A stretch of DNA of 64,000 nt from Andrena cerasifolii. Its lineage: Eukaryota; Arthropoda; Insecta; Hymenoptera; Andrenidae. The DNA is taken from assembly GCF_050908995.1 (NCBI RefSeq), contig NC_135130.1:10037001-10101000 (forward strand). Direction: 5' to 3'. Positions within the stretch are counted from its first letter, which is position 1, and every line of letters starts with the position of its first letter. The position numbers and the translations under genes are program-made. A model generated the notes under the pieces. That model had not been told where the DNA came from. It searched no databases and saw only the letters and a program-made list of their open reading frames with translations. Below are positions 49,489 to 61,642 of this stretch, in pieces.

Positions 49489-50137
49489 TGGGGAATACAA
49501 TCCCGGTCGTTATTTGCGATCCCGGAATTGCAGGATTCTTTAAAGTCTATCTCGGGATTCCGGGACTAATCCCGGGATTGGGTAATAGAAAATTTCAGTA
49601 ATTAAAAATCGAAATCTTTATTTAAAGTAAACAAACTTACTTTCTGTGATTAGTCAGCTAAAATCATTTTTAACAATAAAAATAGAACAATGAAGTATAA
49701 TAAAGTCTCGATAAGTAGGTAATATCGGTAAACCATTGTGAAGATTTTTCGGGAATGCGAACGAAGGAACACCTAAAGTACATATTTACGATGTCTCGAC
49801 TTTAAATGTTCAGACAAGCTGCGATTTGCAACTCGCGCGATTTCAAAATAGCGGAAAGTGAGAATATCCTTGTAAAAATAAATATAGTTTAGTTACTTAT
49901 ATGCGACTTAATATTATTATTTAAATAAATCATTATTATTGTTATCTTATTATTTCGAAACGACTATGTTTATTTATTCCGTTTATTTTTATATTTTTTA
50001 GGTGTTCATAAAGTAATTCCCACTTTTAAAAAGTTCCGAATCGCTCGAGATTATTTATATCAATTCCCGGGATATTTTGGAATCCAAAAAAAAAAAGAAA
50101 CAGCCGGGATCGCGGGATCCCGGGATTGTATTCCCCA
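49489..50137. mobile_element. Non-autonomous hAT-like element with perfect 8 bp target duplication, 649 bp
   Basis: The left end TGGGGAATACAATCCCGG and right end CCGGGATTGTATTCCCCA are exact reverse complements (18 bp). The identical octamer GTGTTAAA flanks both sides (49481-49488 and 50138-50145). Additional CCCGGGAT motifs are iterated inside each end (49530-49600 and 50068-50125). The interior is AT-rich and non-coding. The 8 bp duplication points to hAT. The perfect duplication and termini suggest a younger insertion than the 45.7 kb element. Confidence 0.88.
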
Positions 50138-50145
50138 GTGTTAAA

Positions 50146-52161
50146 TTACGAAGCTTTTGCCTCGCGTGTTTTGCGACCCGCGTGACAAGGAAGATGCCTT
50201 TAACGATAGTACATCAACTTCTGGCGTAGCCGCAAACAGAAAATCGACCAGCGAGTTGCTTCAGTTATCAGTGGTTTGCAGCGCTCGTGGGGTGCTGGAT
50301 ATTGGAAGAGGGTCCGACGGCCGACGCACTAATTAATTACCCACCGATTACCCAGGCTACTAACGGTCAAGATCCTATTTTCACGACAGTACATCCCCGT
50401 GGTAATATTATTCCACGTAATCCTGCCACGATCACGGCGAGCTTCGATTCACGCGCCCGTTAGTCTAGACCTTTCGCTAGATAATAATCGCCGTCAGTTC
50501 ATTTTAACAACCGGAGCAAGGGCGTTCGGTAACTTTTATACAAATCCTACTTTACCCCAACTTGACCCAGCATTCACTAAAGCGCGGACTATCGCCGTAT
50601 ATTTCATCCCGTTCGCACGAATGGCACCCCCGACTATTTCTTCGCTGAAAGACGTTCCCTGAAACGTGCTGGGCCCGCGCAGTTACGACGGATTTCTCGA
50701 ATAGCACGGTTTCGGCGGGGAACTTTGAGAATGGCAAGAATGGCTGGGACCACTTTCAGTGCAGTTGGCGAAAGGGAAATCCAGACGCGCGATAGACGAG
50801 GAAGCGAGAGGAAACTTTTCGATCTCGCCCGGGCTTTGTTTTGTAATTCATTAAAAGCCCGGAGCAGCCGCGGGCTAGACGAGTGCCGCGCCGCGCGGAT
50901 AGCTCCATCGATTCGCTAATTAGCGTAATTGTTCGCGGTCGTCGCGGCGCGCTCAAGTAATGGGGAAACGAGTTCGAGGTGTATCGAATTATCGGGTTAC
51001 GGCGACGACCAATTATACAAGGCGATTTAATTAATTCCAGATATAAATCTGCGGTAAATATGTACCCATTAGCGGGTGGCCCGAGAGTTCCGATCAGGTT
51101 GCATCGGCTTCGTTCAGTCGTCAATTCTCAGACAGATGAAACGCAGAGCTTCCCCAACAATCCCTCTGTCGGATTCGATTATCATAACCTCCCTGAATTC
51201 TTAGATCGTCGACCCACGCAGCGTGAACGGAATCGCGATGCGACACCGTCTAGCAGAAGGTCTTAATCAGAAAAATTCGTCCGGGGAATCGCGCAACGCC
51301 GGAATCAAGGAGATCTTCAATCCGACGAAATTCCTTCTCCTCGGAGATCCAATCTTCGTTTCCTCGCTGACGAAGTGCGAAATGCACGCCTTCGCGCCAG
51401 ACATGTCGAAGGTGTAATGACAAATGGAAAAAGAACAGCCCCTTCTAGCTTTCTTCACGGCTCCTCAAGCCGAGGAGCAACGATCAGCAGAACGCTTCAC
51501 GGAGATTTAAACTCGGACGTATGTGCTGCACTTTTTTCGAGTCCCTCGACGGTAATTGCCGTCCGGCCAGCAGATCGAGTGGTTACGGTGTGATTTACCG
51601 TGCCCGTGGGATCCCGTCGTATCTTCGTGACACGTCGCGCGGAAGAACTACTTTCTCGGCTTCCCGTGGTCCCCAACAATTCCTCAGCCACGAATGATAG
51701 AGCACTGAAAGCTACCCGGGTTCTGACCCATCAGAATTCTCACGTTCTCCAGCATTTGCTAAGTACAAATCGCTAATCGCTCGCAATTAAGCGGCAGGTT
51801 TGAGACGACAGGGCGCGACCGCGCGCCCCGCAACACCCCCATTGTGTGCGTTTAATTAAGCACAGCTGTTTTGACACCGGAACAGATAGTTTCTGCGGCT
51901 TGCTATTCGAAGGCGGTTGATTTAACTGTAACATCTGCCGCGTGTGCGCCGCTACGCGCCGAACCTGTCTGTTCCTGGTTGATTTAAGGTGCGCGCCACC
52001 ACCGTGCACGCGTGCAAATGAAATTTCCCTGCGAGAAAAATTCACAGTGCGGTGCGCTTCGTGCTCCGTATATCGTTGGCGAATTTTATAGTCAATCGAA
52101 GATGATGGGAGACGTCCTCGAATAACGCGAAAGGCAACATAAGTAAAGTACTTCATGGACC
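50146..52161. other. Unique non-coding DNA, nothing recognised
   Basis: GC-rich in part, with opposing frames of 122 codons (50756-51124, minus) and 127 codons (51773-52156, minus), neither with motifs. Several TAATTA/ATTAAT words occur near 50915-51040, too generic to call as regulatory. Confidence 0.4.
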
Positions 52162-52197
52162 CAGGGCCGGGTTAAGACCGTTAGAGGCCCTCGGCAC
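52162..52197 (+). mobile_element. Possible hAT-like terminus (CAGGGCCGGGTTAAG)
   Basis: CAGGGCCGGGTTAAG followed by GGCCCTCGGCAC resembles a start shared by many hAT-like elements, from memory. It abuts the foldback at 52198. A matching CCGGCCCTG end was not found downstream, so this is either a truncated end or coincidence. Confidence 0.3.
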
Positions 52198-52651
52198 TTA
52201 GGGGGGGATTTTCGTGTAACAGCCCCCGAAATTTATGAATTTTCTTTAAAAAAAACTACCGTCGATATTGCGTTAAACTCTTTTCGGATATAAGGAGGCA
52301 TCTTTAAACTTGTAGATTTTTTTATGTCGATCTCTCGTGTTGTTTATTAATTATTGTGGAATCGTGTCAGAAACTATCTAACTTTAAGAAACTTCTATTT
52401 TTTTGCGATCAGATGACTGTGGTAGGTGCTACACATCCCGCCGACACGAGTTACATCGTCGAAGAGGTGGACAAGATTCCACAATAATTAATAAATAATA
52501 AGAAGGGTCGACATAAGAAAAATATTTTCCGCAAGTTTAAAGATGCTTTCTTATACCCAAAAGAGTTTAATCCAATATGACCCACAGTTTGTTAAAAAAA
52601 TTCTTAAATATCAGTTACTTTTGAGGCTGTTAGACGAGAATCCTCCCTTAA
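52198..52651. mobile_element. Foldback element, second copy of the 2 kb family
   Basis: Arms are imperfect reverse complements: GTGTAACAGCCCCC near the left end against GGCTGTTAGACGAG near the right, ATATAAGGAGGCATC against its complement, and TTATTAATTATTGTGGAATC against GATTCCACAATAATTAATAA. TTAA lies at 52648-52651 with a decayed TTAG at the left. It shares long blocks with 1961-2629. Non-coding. Confidence 0.8.
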
Positions 52652-52752
52652 AAGATTTTGAGGCCGCCTTATACAGGGTGATCACTTCAACGCAATGTAC
52701 GTTTCTTTAGTTGAATCTCAATTATTCCTCGATCGTCAATTTTCCCTCTTTT

Positions 52753-52808
52753 TCTCTCTCTCTCTCTCTCTTGCTCGTTCTGATCTGTTTTCTTTCTTTC
52801 TTTCTTTC
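52753..52808 (+). repeat. (TC)n and (TTTC)n microsatellites
   Basis: A TC run at 52753-52771 is followed after a short gap by about five TTTC units at 52788-52808. Confidence 0.9.
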
Positions 52809-53951
52809 ACATGCGCATAAACATTTAACAACATTATTACCATCTAAAAGATTTTAAAATTCAGAAAATTTCTGTGCTGCCCCCTTTCTCCCGATCGACA
52901 CCCCGAGGCTTCTCGAATTATTCGAATGTTTATCGAACCGCATCCGCAGCGCCGTAAATTCGGCAGGATCTTCCGGCGCGTCGTAGAAGTTTGTCCCCCG
53001 TTATCGTGGGAACCGCGCTAATTAATGCTAAATGTGATCTATGTGCCTCGTAATATCCCAGTAAACTTTTCCCTGCCGCACGCGCGCGGAAAACATTGCG
53101 GAATTACGGGCGGGTTAAAGAGACGCTAATTTAAATGAACTACTGTAGTGCGGCCGGAAAAAGGGAGGCCGTCTCTTGTTTTGCTCGACTTTTTCCCCTT
53201 TCAATTTAATCACCGCTTTAATTCGACCGGTGGAAACTTCTTGTTGCACTTGTTAATAAGCTCTACTCGTACGCCAACCACCCTCCAACTATTGCGAAAG
53301 GGGCGGCAAATGGTTATGAGCTCTGAAATCTGTACTCGAACCTCGCGATTCGGGATTTCAAAAATTTAGAAAATTCATCTCTGTCGCGCCTTCGCGTTAG
53401 GAGTAAGTGCCAGTTAAACAAGTTGCCAGTTGAAATGTGTACAAACGTTATTTTATGTTATTTTATAATTTTATAGAGGTTTTTCTGAGACTTTCGCAGG
53501 TAGGTTGAAAGATCGCAGCAACGCGGCACGCGCAGCACGAACAACGGCGTCGGAATTAGCGACTCCGACTCAAAGGAGGCATGTGCTCGTGTAAATAAGA
53601 GAAAGAGACGCCGCGTCGCTTTAAATCGCCAAAAAGCTCCCTCTAAGTAGGTCCCCTCCGGGTTTCCAGGGTCTAATGACCGTCTGAAGCGTTGTCTGAT
53701 TAAAAGCCTGGCGCCAAATTAAATACAGGCATTCCCACCCTCTGAACTCCACGCTCAGTCGGGTCGCAACAGCCAACAGTCCTACTGAATGAGGATCAAA
53801 GAGGAGACGCCAGGTGGCGCTGCAGTCGCCGAATGGAGACCGACTTGGATTAACCCCCGTAAAAATATTGCGATACTTTACTCGTCCGTTGTTCGACGGG
53901 GTACAGTGGACCATATCCCTCGTGGAAAAAGGGGGAATCACGTAGAAAGGT
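52809..53951. other. Unique non-coding DNA, nothing recognised
   Basis: An AT-rich TTATTTTATG-type patch lies at 53449-53475. A 63-codon plus frame (53789-53980) is of interest only because its stop aligns with the minus-strand frame at 11629; see the next repeat. Confidence 0.4.
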
Positions 53952-54190
53952 TGCAACCAAATGCAAAGATACGAGCATAATGAAAAATACCATTATTTTT
54001 TATATATAAACTGCAAGGGTACAGATACGAAACGCGTGGCAATGTTAAATTGGTCTATTTTAATGTAAAAACACCAAAGATAATTCAGAATTTCGTTCAT
54101 GATGTAACAAAAAATATAGAAGAAACAAAATGTTGCTTGGGAATAAATATGGAACATTTTGAATTTGCAAATAAATTAATTAGGAATTTC
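53952..54190 (+). repeat. Half-copy of the 11 kb palindrome arm
   Basis: Aligned to the reverse complement of about 11403-11650 and directly to 10905-10975. Shared blocks include AACCAAMTGCAAA, TTTTTTATATATAAA, CAATGTTAAAT, ACACCAAARATAAT, ATATAGAAGAAACAAAATG and TTTGCAAATRAATTAA. Only one arm is present and the central 33 bp array is missing. The alignment ends where the array begins at 11 kb. Confidence 0.75.
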
Positions 54191-57014
54191 AGCGAATGGA
54201 CGCTTCGATTTGGGGGTCCAGGTTTAGGCTTCTCCATTCGTTGAGCTAGTGATTTCCACCCTTTAGTTAACAGCCATTTTTTTTTCCAGCAAACACGAAA
54301 CAGCTGCAACGCAACACGCGGTTCGAAGTTTCGCGGCGGCCACCGATTAAACATCGGGCAGCGTAGTTCTTGAAGGCTCTGTTCAATATTATACAAAGAC
54401 AAACATGGGAACGCCCGCACTGGCAGCCTTTCATATCCGACGCACAAAGGGGCGCGGAATTGCTGCAACTGTTTTTCCATGGCCTGCATTTCATTCGATC
54501 ATTCGCGGCCGCGGCAGCTCGGCAAAACTGTGGCGCTTGTCAACCGCGGAAAGACCGCGAAATCCTCTTTCAAGCGTTCGCTCCGAAAAGTGTGCGAGCA
54601 ACGACGGCGATACACGCCCAATGCTCGCTTTAAACTTGAAATTGCACGCTGCCGAAGCTGCAGCTTCAGAAACAGGTACAGAAGCTATTTATTAACGATA
54701 TTGCGTTGCACGCGCTTCCTCCACAAAGGCGGGCATTTAGGGGAAACGTTCACACCACGTTTGGGATAGTCCATTACACACCTGGTGCATTCCTGCACAA
54801 TAGAAAGTGGCTCTTCGTGCGAAGCAGCTCTCTCAACACTTTGCTAAAAATAAACAGTCGAGTATCGGATTTGTCAGATTTTGAGCCGTCATTATTCGAC
54901 GACAAACTGCTATCTTTTCATCAGATTCGCAAATCAGGCCGAGGCCCAGGGAGATCAAAGACCTTCGACTTATTCTCGCCTCGACTTGAAGTAGTACAAG
55001 AACAATAAGCATATAAGTGCTCGTCATTGAAGGGAGGCGGTGAATGAATCTCGTACTTTCATTAAGAGCTGCTGGCTGAGTTCCCGTTACTTCTATTTAA
55101 CGCGACGTCTCGATGCTTGCCGGGGTCCCACTTAGAAAGTCCGGCCGCGAGTGTTTGCCGGGTTCTCGTTACGTCGGCATTAATTATAGCGATCTCGTTG
55201 CTCCGAAGCCCGGCTCTGACGTCACGGGTATCTGAGAACGCTTCTGTTTTTCTTTCCTCTTTAGTTCTGTCTGCCCCTCCCCCCCTCCCCCCCCCCCCCG
55301 CCGCTCCCCCGTTTGACAGGATACGAGCACCCTTGTAATCCTTAGCCGTAAATCGGGATTAAACTTGGCGCCACGCTAACCGCCGACCGATGAACAAGTA
55401 GCAAGAGTACTTTGTGATCGTCCATCCTGCCGGAGGCATGATCGAAGTACAGACACTGATGTATACGTATGTTTTCTTGCCAAGTCGGGCAGCTGAATTT
55501 GATTGAAAGTGTTGGCACGCTAAGATTTCCTACTCGGTTGAATATTAAATTCCTGTCGGTGTCTCGCATTTGCAGGTGCTGATTAGGGTGGCCCCTGTTT
55601 TCAACCTGCGATTTCTCTTTCCCTCACCCCCTAATGTGGTTCCGCTTATTAACTTTTTCAGTGGACTATTTTTCTTATCAAATGGCATGGCTCTAGGGGG
55701 TGAGAGGAAATACAAAAACAAATCTCGACTCGTTTTCCATAAAACTTTTAAGTACAAATTTTTCGACAACCCAGGCACCGCGTGATTAATATTGTTTCCC
55801 CCGCGTAAATTAATATGGGGAAGCTGCGCCGAGGCTGGGCATTTAATTAATATCCCAGTCGAGAGTGTAGCCATGTATTATGCTGTTACATCGAAGGGAG
55901 TTGTTGATACAAGTGGAGAGGTATCGGTCTGTTAACAATGCTCCGTTGATTATTTTTAATTGCAGGCTGGCAACTCCATAAACTGACTTCGAACAAGACG
56001 AAGCACATTTACCCGATGAAGCTGTCTGGGAATCAATGGGAACTGCTCTCTTCGTTTCGCAAGCAGATTTCGCTCCTGCTCCGAGGTAGCAGTATCATCC
56101 TTCCTGTGCTCTCCGCTCTTATCGTTGACTCGTGCTACTGAACGCCAACGAAAGGGTTCCACATCGCGCTCCTCCATCCCGGAAAGCACATAAATACCAG
56201 CCAACTTCAGCATCAGCTTCATCCCCTTGGATCTGCGGCTTTTGTTTTTACTGGCAAGATCAGCCATATTTCGTGCAGGATATCATTCATCTCTTCGTTC
56301 CGATGGACGTTGGAACGTGAATATCCTGAGGGATAGCCCTCCATCAAGCACGGTAAGTCTGAAATGATCGAGAAAGTAAAAGCACGCGTACGCTTGTTTT
56401 CTGGATCACTGGCTCTTAGACAAGCGTGATAGGATATAAAAGCAAAACGTATCTCGATCTCTTGTGCTCTCTCCTAGATTAAATGTCGACCCTTCTGCCA
56501 CCCCCGGCCGCCCACGCTTCCTTCAGGATCCTACTTACCGCCCCAACCTCTCTTATCTACGCTGTGTACCGTGGACTTTACGCCCTGTCGTCTCCTTCGT
56601 CGTCTTTCCTCTTCCCCTTCAACTCCCCCTCCCCCACCCCCCACGCACCCCCAGCCACCTCCGCGACCGGTCTTTGACGCCGCGCGCCCGTTCCATAGCC
56701 CGTGCTCAGCTTTTTAAGGGTTCAATTATCCGTGGATTCCTCTTCTCGTCAACGTTCTCGTGCCCTGTTGCCGACGCTCGCCAGAGAGAAAAATGTCATA
56801 CTACCCCTTTTCGCGCGACGCTCTTGAGACGAGCCCACCGACGGGGATGCGACATGCGTTCGCACGAAAATTCAGGCCCATCGTGCTGGCAAATTACCAG
56901 AGGCGTGTTGATTAGCCCTTCTCCTACAGGCTTCCTCCCTGGGTAGCACTAATCACTATGATCTTTTCACTATTCTTCACACTAGAATGCCGCACTTTCG
57001 ACCAATTTTTTATT
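54191..57014. other. Unique non-coding DNA with a long C-tract
   Basis: A C-rich tract (CCCCTCCCCCC and longer C runs) lies at 55274-55310. A second pyrimidine-rich stretch covers about 56590-56660. Frames up to 160 codons (56464-56946, plus) are low-complexity P/S/R and lack motifs. A small inverted pair CGAATGGA/TCCATTCG lies at 54194-54240. Confidence 0.4.
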
Positions 57015-57453
57015 TGCTCCGCCCCTTCTCCGCTCTGACATAAAAATCATTGCTCCAGCTCCGCTCTTGCTCCGCTCCAGCTGTTTTTTTTTTTGAATAA
57101 AAATTCTTTTAACACTTTCAAACATTGATCTTTCATTTGCAACAACTCCCATCTCTCTAGCTTTTCATTTTCATGTACAAAAAAATTCATGAATACTGCT
57201 TAATTTTCGGGCAAAGGAAGTGATATGCCTCCTTAACACCGGGCTGCGCGGCCCTGCGATATAATATTTTTTCAATGAAGACAAATTTAGAATTCGTATT
57301 TATTAAAAACATTTCATTCGTCTGCTCCTATAAAATGAAAGAGAATTCAAATAATAAAAAAAACATTTGGAGCAGTGGAGCAGTAACAATTTTCCGTGCT
57401 CCGGCTCCACGCCTGCTCCGCGCTCCAGCTCCGAGCTCCGCTCCAACGCTCTG
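57015..57453 (-). mobile_element. Possible hAT-like fragment with repeated GGAGCGGAGC motifs
   Basis: Two clusters of CTCCGCTCCAGCT-like repeats (57015-57083 and 57398-57453) bracket an AT-rich interior. On the minus strand the second cluster begins CAGAGCGTTGGAGCGGAGC, which resembles some hAT ends from memory. The two clusters face the same way, and no 8 bp duplication was found, so a complete element cannot be delimited. An 85-codon plus frame across it is a by-product. Confidence 0.4.
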
Positions 57454-58415
57454 TTTTCATCTTAATGCTTCTACCGACGCTGCATGGTCTGCTGTATCCA
57501 TTTTTCACTCGACGTTAGCGATCGCGTTGTAGGTGAGGATTCGGTGGATTCGTATTGGAAACGCTGAGTCTTCTACATTGTTCAGATACATCTATCAACT
57601 CCTCAGACGTGCACTTCAATGTAACTGCGAGAATAACGAAGCGCAATATCTCCTTTACAAGCTTCTACGAGCCGTGTCTTTCGTTTCAACTTACCCTCAT
57701 TTAGGTAACTCCCATTATTCCTTTGTAAGGAAAAGAAGACGCAACAAAGGAGTACAGTCTTTGGCTACCAGAAGTGACGCAATTAGAAAAATCATTCTTT
57801 TCAACGAATACTTCCGTTCTCTCGGTTTTAATGAGAGGCCAGTTACGGGATGGGCGTGTACAGGATTATTTCGTTCTGAGCTTGTAATAACAGGACGATG
57901 CTTCGCAGTCGCATGTGGCTTGGAAGTATACGCTCGTCAGCGTGGGTTCTGATTACTATTATGCAACTCAAATTTCTGTACCGCCCGCCGATGGGAGAGG
58001 GTTTTCGTAGGAGTGGCCTGCAGGGTCTCGGGGGAGAGCCAGAAACGTGGAATTTAGAAGGATGAGGAAAGTAACACGAGGACGGTGAAAAATGCGGCGC
58101 ATCCCGGATTCACCTTGAGTCCTAGACGGGAAATTTTCTCCGCGAAAACTTTAATTACTTCCTAGGGATTCATTACTCGATGCTAATAGACACGTGTTCC
58201 GTTCCCCCTTTTTAATTTTAAAACTTCCGTTTCATGAATATTGCAAGTCACGTACCAGCATTATAAGGGAATACGGTAATTTTCGGATAGTGATTTACAA
58301 ACGCGGCTTGGAAATGGAAGCAAGTACTTTTAAAAGCGTCGAAAAATCATTCGTTGGTCAGAAGTAGTCTAAACTGTTTTACTAGGTACTCAAACCGTGA
58401 AACAGTTACTGGATG
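57454..58415. other. Unique DNA with an unsupported 139-codon frame
   Basis: The plus frame 57533-57952 has a more protein-like composition than most here (mixed hydrophobic and charged, several Cys), but no domain was recognised, and no splice, promoter or homologue evidence supports it. It could be an exon or a relic of a mobile-element gene. Confidence 0.3.
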
Positions 58416-59018
58416 TTCAAGGGGAGAATCTGGTTTAGGACGCTGAAGACACGGTGATTTTTTAAGAATTATTTTCTCAACAAATATAAATTGAATCTTT
58501 CTAAAACTTTAAGGGTGTTTCACTGTACATTCAGACAACAAGAAAACTTTTTTTTATTCAATAATAATTCATTTAATAGTAATTAAAAGAATAAGAAAAA
58601 GTCTAAAATTGACAGGGTTATAGAACTTTAAAGAAACAGTTACCATTTTGACGAACAAATTTCGACGTTTTTATGCAAAAGAAAAATGGTTGAATTTAAT
58701 TTCTGCGTAAATGTTTTTCATTCATCGACGATATAAATTCAGGTCAATTAAGAAAAACTTCGGTTTTTTTATTTTAGGCAAAAATTGAATCCGCTAGGTT
58801 GTACACAATTGGACAACGCCAGCGGTGCGGCGCTACGAAGATATACCAATGAAACAATATTAAATGAAATATTATTGAATAAAAAAAGTTTTCTCGTTGC
58901 CTGAATATACAGTAAAACACCCTTAAAGTTTTGAAAAGATTCTAATTATATTTGTTGAGAAAATAATTCTTAAAGTATCACAGTGTTTTCAGCGTCCTAA
59001 AGCAGGTTCTCCCCTTAA
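58416..59018. mobile_element. Foldback element, TTAA at its right end
   Basis: Arms 58416-58585 and about 58855-59018 are strong inverted copies: GGGGAGAATCTGG and TTTAGGACGCTGAA at the outer left face TTCAGCGTCCTAAA and CAGGTTCTCCCC at the right. Inside are TTATTTTCTCAACAAATATAA and CTTTAAGGGTGTTT blocks with complements. TTAA is at 59015-59018 and the left counterpart reads TTCA. The loop (58586-58854) is non-coding. Confidence 0.85.
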
Positions 59019-60784
59019 TGCCTCTGATAATCAAGCATACATTGCTAATAATCCGCTAATTCGTGTGATAAGAGCGTTAAGAATGATGTTGCAAATGAAT
59101 CACGCGAGTCAAGCACGCACCTAATGATATACGAATAATAATACGCGATTTATGTACACGTGACTGTTCCATAGAACGCTGGTTTACGATTTCCGTGTTT
59201 AAGAGTTCACAGATTATTAATTCGCTATAATTTATTACGCTTAGTCGAGAAACAATAAGCCTACTCTGAAAACTTGACGATGAATTACCATCGCTGGAAC
59301 GGGTTATCCATTATTAAGCGTAAATTGCTATTATAATAACTGGAACATCATGGCAAATTAATTTTAACGCGAAATTACCATATTGCATGTTAATAACACT
59401 CCAGCGTCTGATTAAAACCCGGCTCATTTAGTCGTGTTACCGTGTTTTCATACGTGTCGGACAAGTGACGCGTCATACTACTTGCAGCCCTAAGTTCACT
59501 GAAACCAGTGAAGTATGCGTATAAAGTTTAGGCATTTAATTGGAAAAGATCTAGACACTCGAGTAGAATAACCTATTACTGTTCAGACGCCACATCGATT
59601 CAGTAGAAATGCGGCAAATTAATCAGGCGGTAACGAAATCTACAAAAACATCCCTTCGAAATATAAAGTCACCTCGTTGTTGTGACTATACTTTGCGCTC
59701 GCAATGCGTCGAGTTTAATAATGGTATTCAAACGAATGCCTTCTTCCAGGCCCTCGCTGCAACGTCAGGAAAAAGAGAAACGTCCGGGCAGGGTACGCCG
59801 CGTTTATTAATTTCCGACTGTTCGACCATGAAGTATTCTGCACTCCGCATTTGCATACTTCGATAATCCGTTAGTCACCGAAGTGCAGAGTTATAGCGGG
59901 GGTGGCCAGTGCCTCGCAAACCGCACGGCCGATCGATCGATTTTCAATTAGCTTCAATTAGACCGCCGTGCCCACCGGAAATTTCACGTAGCGTGATTCC
60001 ACGTGATGTACGTCTGTTCCGCGAATCGAACGCCTGACGGCCGTAAAAGCGTCGCAAAAGAAACGAGCGTGCTTCCCCGTCGGCCTGCACGCCTCGGATT
60101 GCTCGGACGATTTTTGCGGGCGGTTATTGCAATTTCCTGACGAAATGAGGAGCCCTGTTGCGCGAAAATCCCCCGCGATGAAGTGATATCGGCTCCCGGA
60201 CACTCTTTCAACGATTGCCGCCACAAACGTAAACCGGAAATTCCCTCCGCTGCCAGCGGAGTTTCGGACGAAACGACGAACACGCCCGTTCGGACTATCT
60301 AATCGGTTCTACAGTAGTACATTACCGTCATCATCCCCGTTTATTTTGCATACGTAACATTCGCTAGGCCCGCAGCAAAGCTAAAAGTTCGACGCGCTCG
60401 GGGGGGTCAAAGCAGCGCGAGCAATTAAATCAAGCGAAGTTCCAGTGCCTGATGAGGAGCGATCAAATAATTATACATTCAAAACTCGTTGAGGCTGCTG
60501 GTCAGACAATGGTGGTGGTTCGTTAAGAGGAAGAAGTTTGTTGATTGCTCAAAATTCGACGGTTCGAGCAATCAGCATTATATTGAAGGGACAATGGATT
60601 TCGGTGGGAAGAGCGAGAGGTCCCCAGACCAGGAGAGCGGTAGTTATTCCTAGTTGGACGGAGGGCCAGGCGAAGTGGCGGTACTGACTGTAGTTTAGAT
60701 AATGGCAGGCCAAGTTCATTAGCATGGTCGGGTCTAGAGAGTCCTATCACTGTTCTCTCCGAAGCCTCCGCTTCTCGCCAGCTT

Positions 60785-60788
<4 letters not shown>
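59019..60788. other. Unique non-coding DNA, nothing recognised
   Basis: An AT-rich half (59019-59600) is followed by CG-richer DNA. Overlapping minus frames of 88-99 codons at 59.96-60.28 kb are motif-free. Confidence 0.4.

Positions 60789-60823
<35 letters not shown>
60789..60823 (+). repeat. (AG)n microsatellite, about 17 units
   Basis: Uninterrupted AG dinucleotide run. It creates the Leu-Ser repeats in a spurious 145-codon minus frame (60523-60960). Confidence 0.95.
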
Positions 60824-60826
<3 letters not shown>

Positions 60827-61642
60827 ATCAGTGGCAATAACGAGCTAGTTGTCATCGAATATCGCGGCCAGTTTTCGAGTTTGCGGCGTTCCCGGTCGAT
60901 TGCTAAAATGAAAGGTTCGGGTATCCGATTCCATTTCGCGGAGTTAAAAAATCTTCCCATCGACGTGCCTAAAACGAGCCGCTATCGCTAGCGTTCGCGG
61001 CAACAGCTTCGTATTTCTTAATCCTCGGTGATTACAGAGGCACCCACGTCTAGTGGCGTTCAACGCTTTCAGCGCTCATAATGCATCTCGCCCGCGAGGT
61101 GCTCCGGCTCCAGTGCCTCAGAATTGTGCAATCCAGGATTTTGCAACGCTCCGCGCGTTTATCGAAACCGCGTGGCACATTAAACGGCGATTTTCCCAGG
61201 CAGTAAGGGGAACTGTGGCGAAGCAGGTTAACGAAAGACGCTTATCGTCTTTACGTCCCCCGCGTTTCGAGCTTTTACGGCTGCCCGCCCTCTCAGATGC
61301 ATTCCGGGCGCGCTGCACTTAGAGCCTTTTCAGCCATTACGTTGCATTGTGACATGATTGTCCGCCATGTGCACATTATTGACGAAGAACAATGGGCGAG
61401 CCAGATAGAGTAGGTTAACTGCAACTTCTGGCTCAACGACACGGCGGAACACATTTATCTGACACTGTCGCGAGGGACGTTTCTGCCACCTTCTTAATGA
61501 TCGCTACACAAGCGCGATGAACTGCTAAATATCCTCGGCTCACGCAGGGGAGCCTCATCGACGAGCTTGACGGGTCTTCCTAGTGTGACGGTTGAGAGAA
61601 ACTTAATTTTTCTGGAATTAAAAAAGAAACATCCTTAGACAC
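60824..61642. other. Unique non-coding DNA, nothing recognised
   Basis: Opposing frames at 61053-61322 mirror each other in CG-rich sequence. No repeat or RNA signal. Confidence 0.4.

Noticed and set aside
50915..51040. Homeodomain-like TAATTA/ATTAAT cluster as an enhancer
   Set aside because: Such words are common in AT-rich insect DNA; without conservation or chromatin data the call is unsupported.
60523..60960. 145-codon minus frame with Leu-Ser repeats
   Set aside because: The repeat is just the translation of the (AG)n microsatellite; flanking residues show no family.
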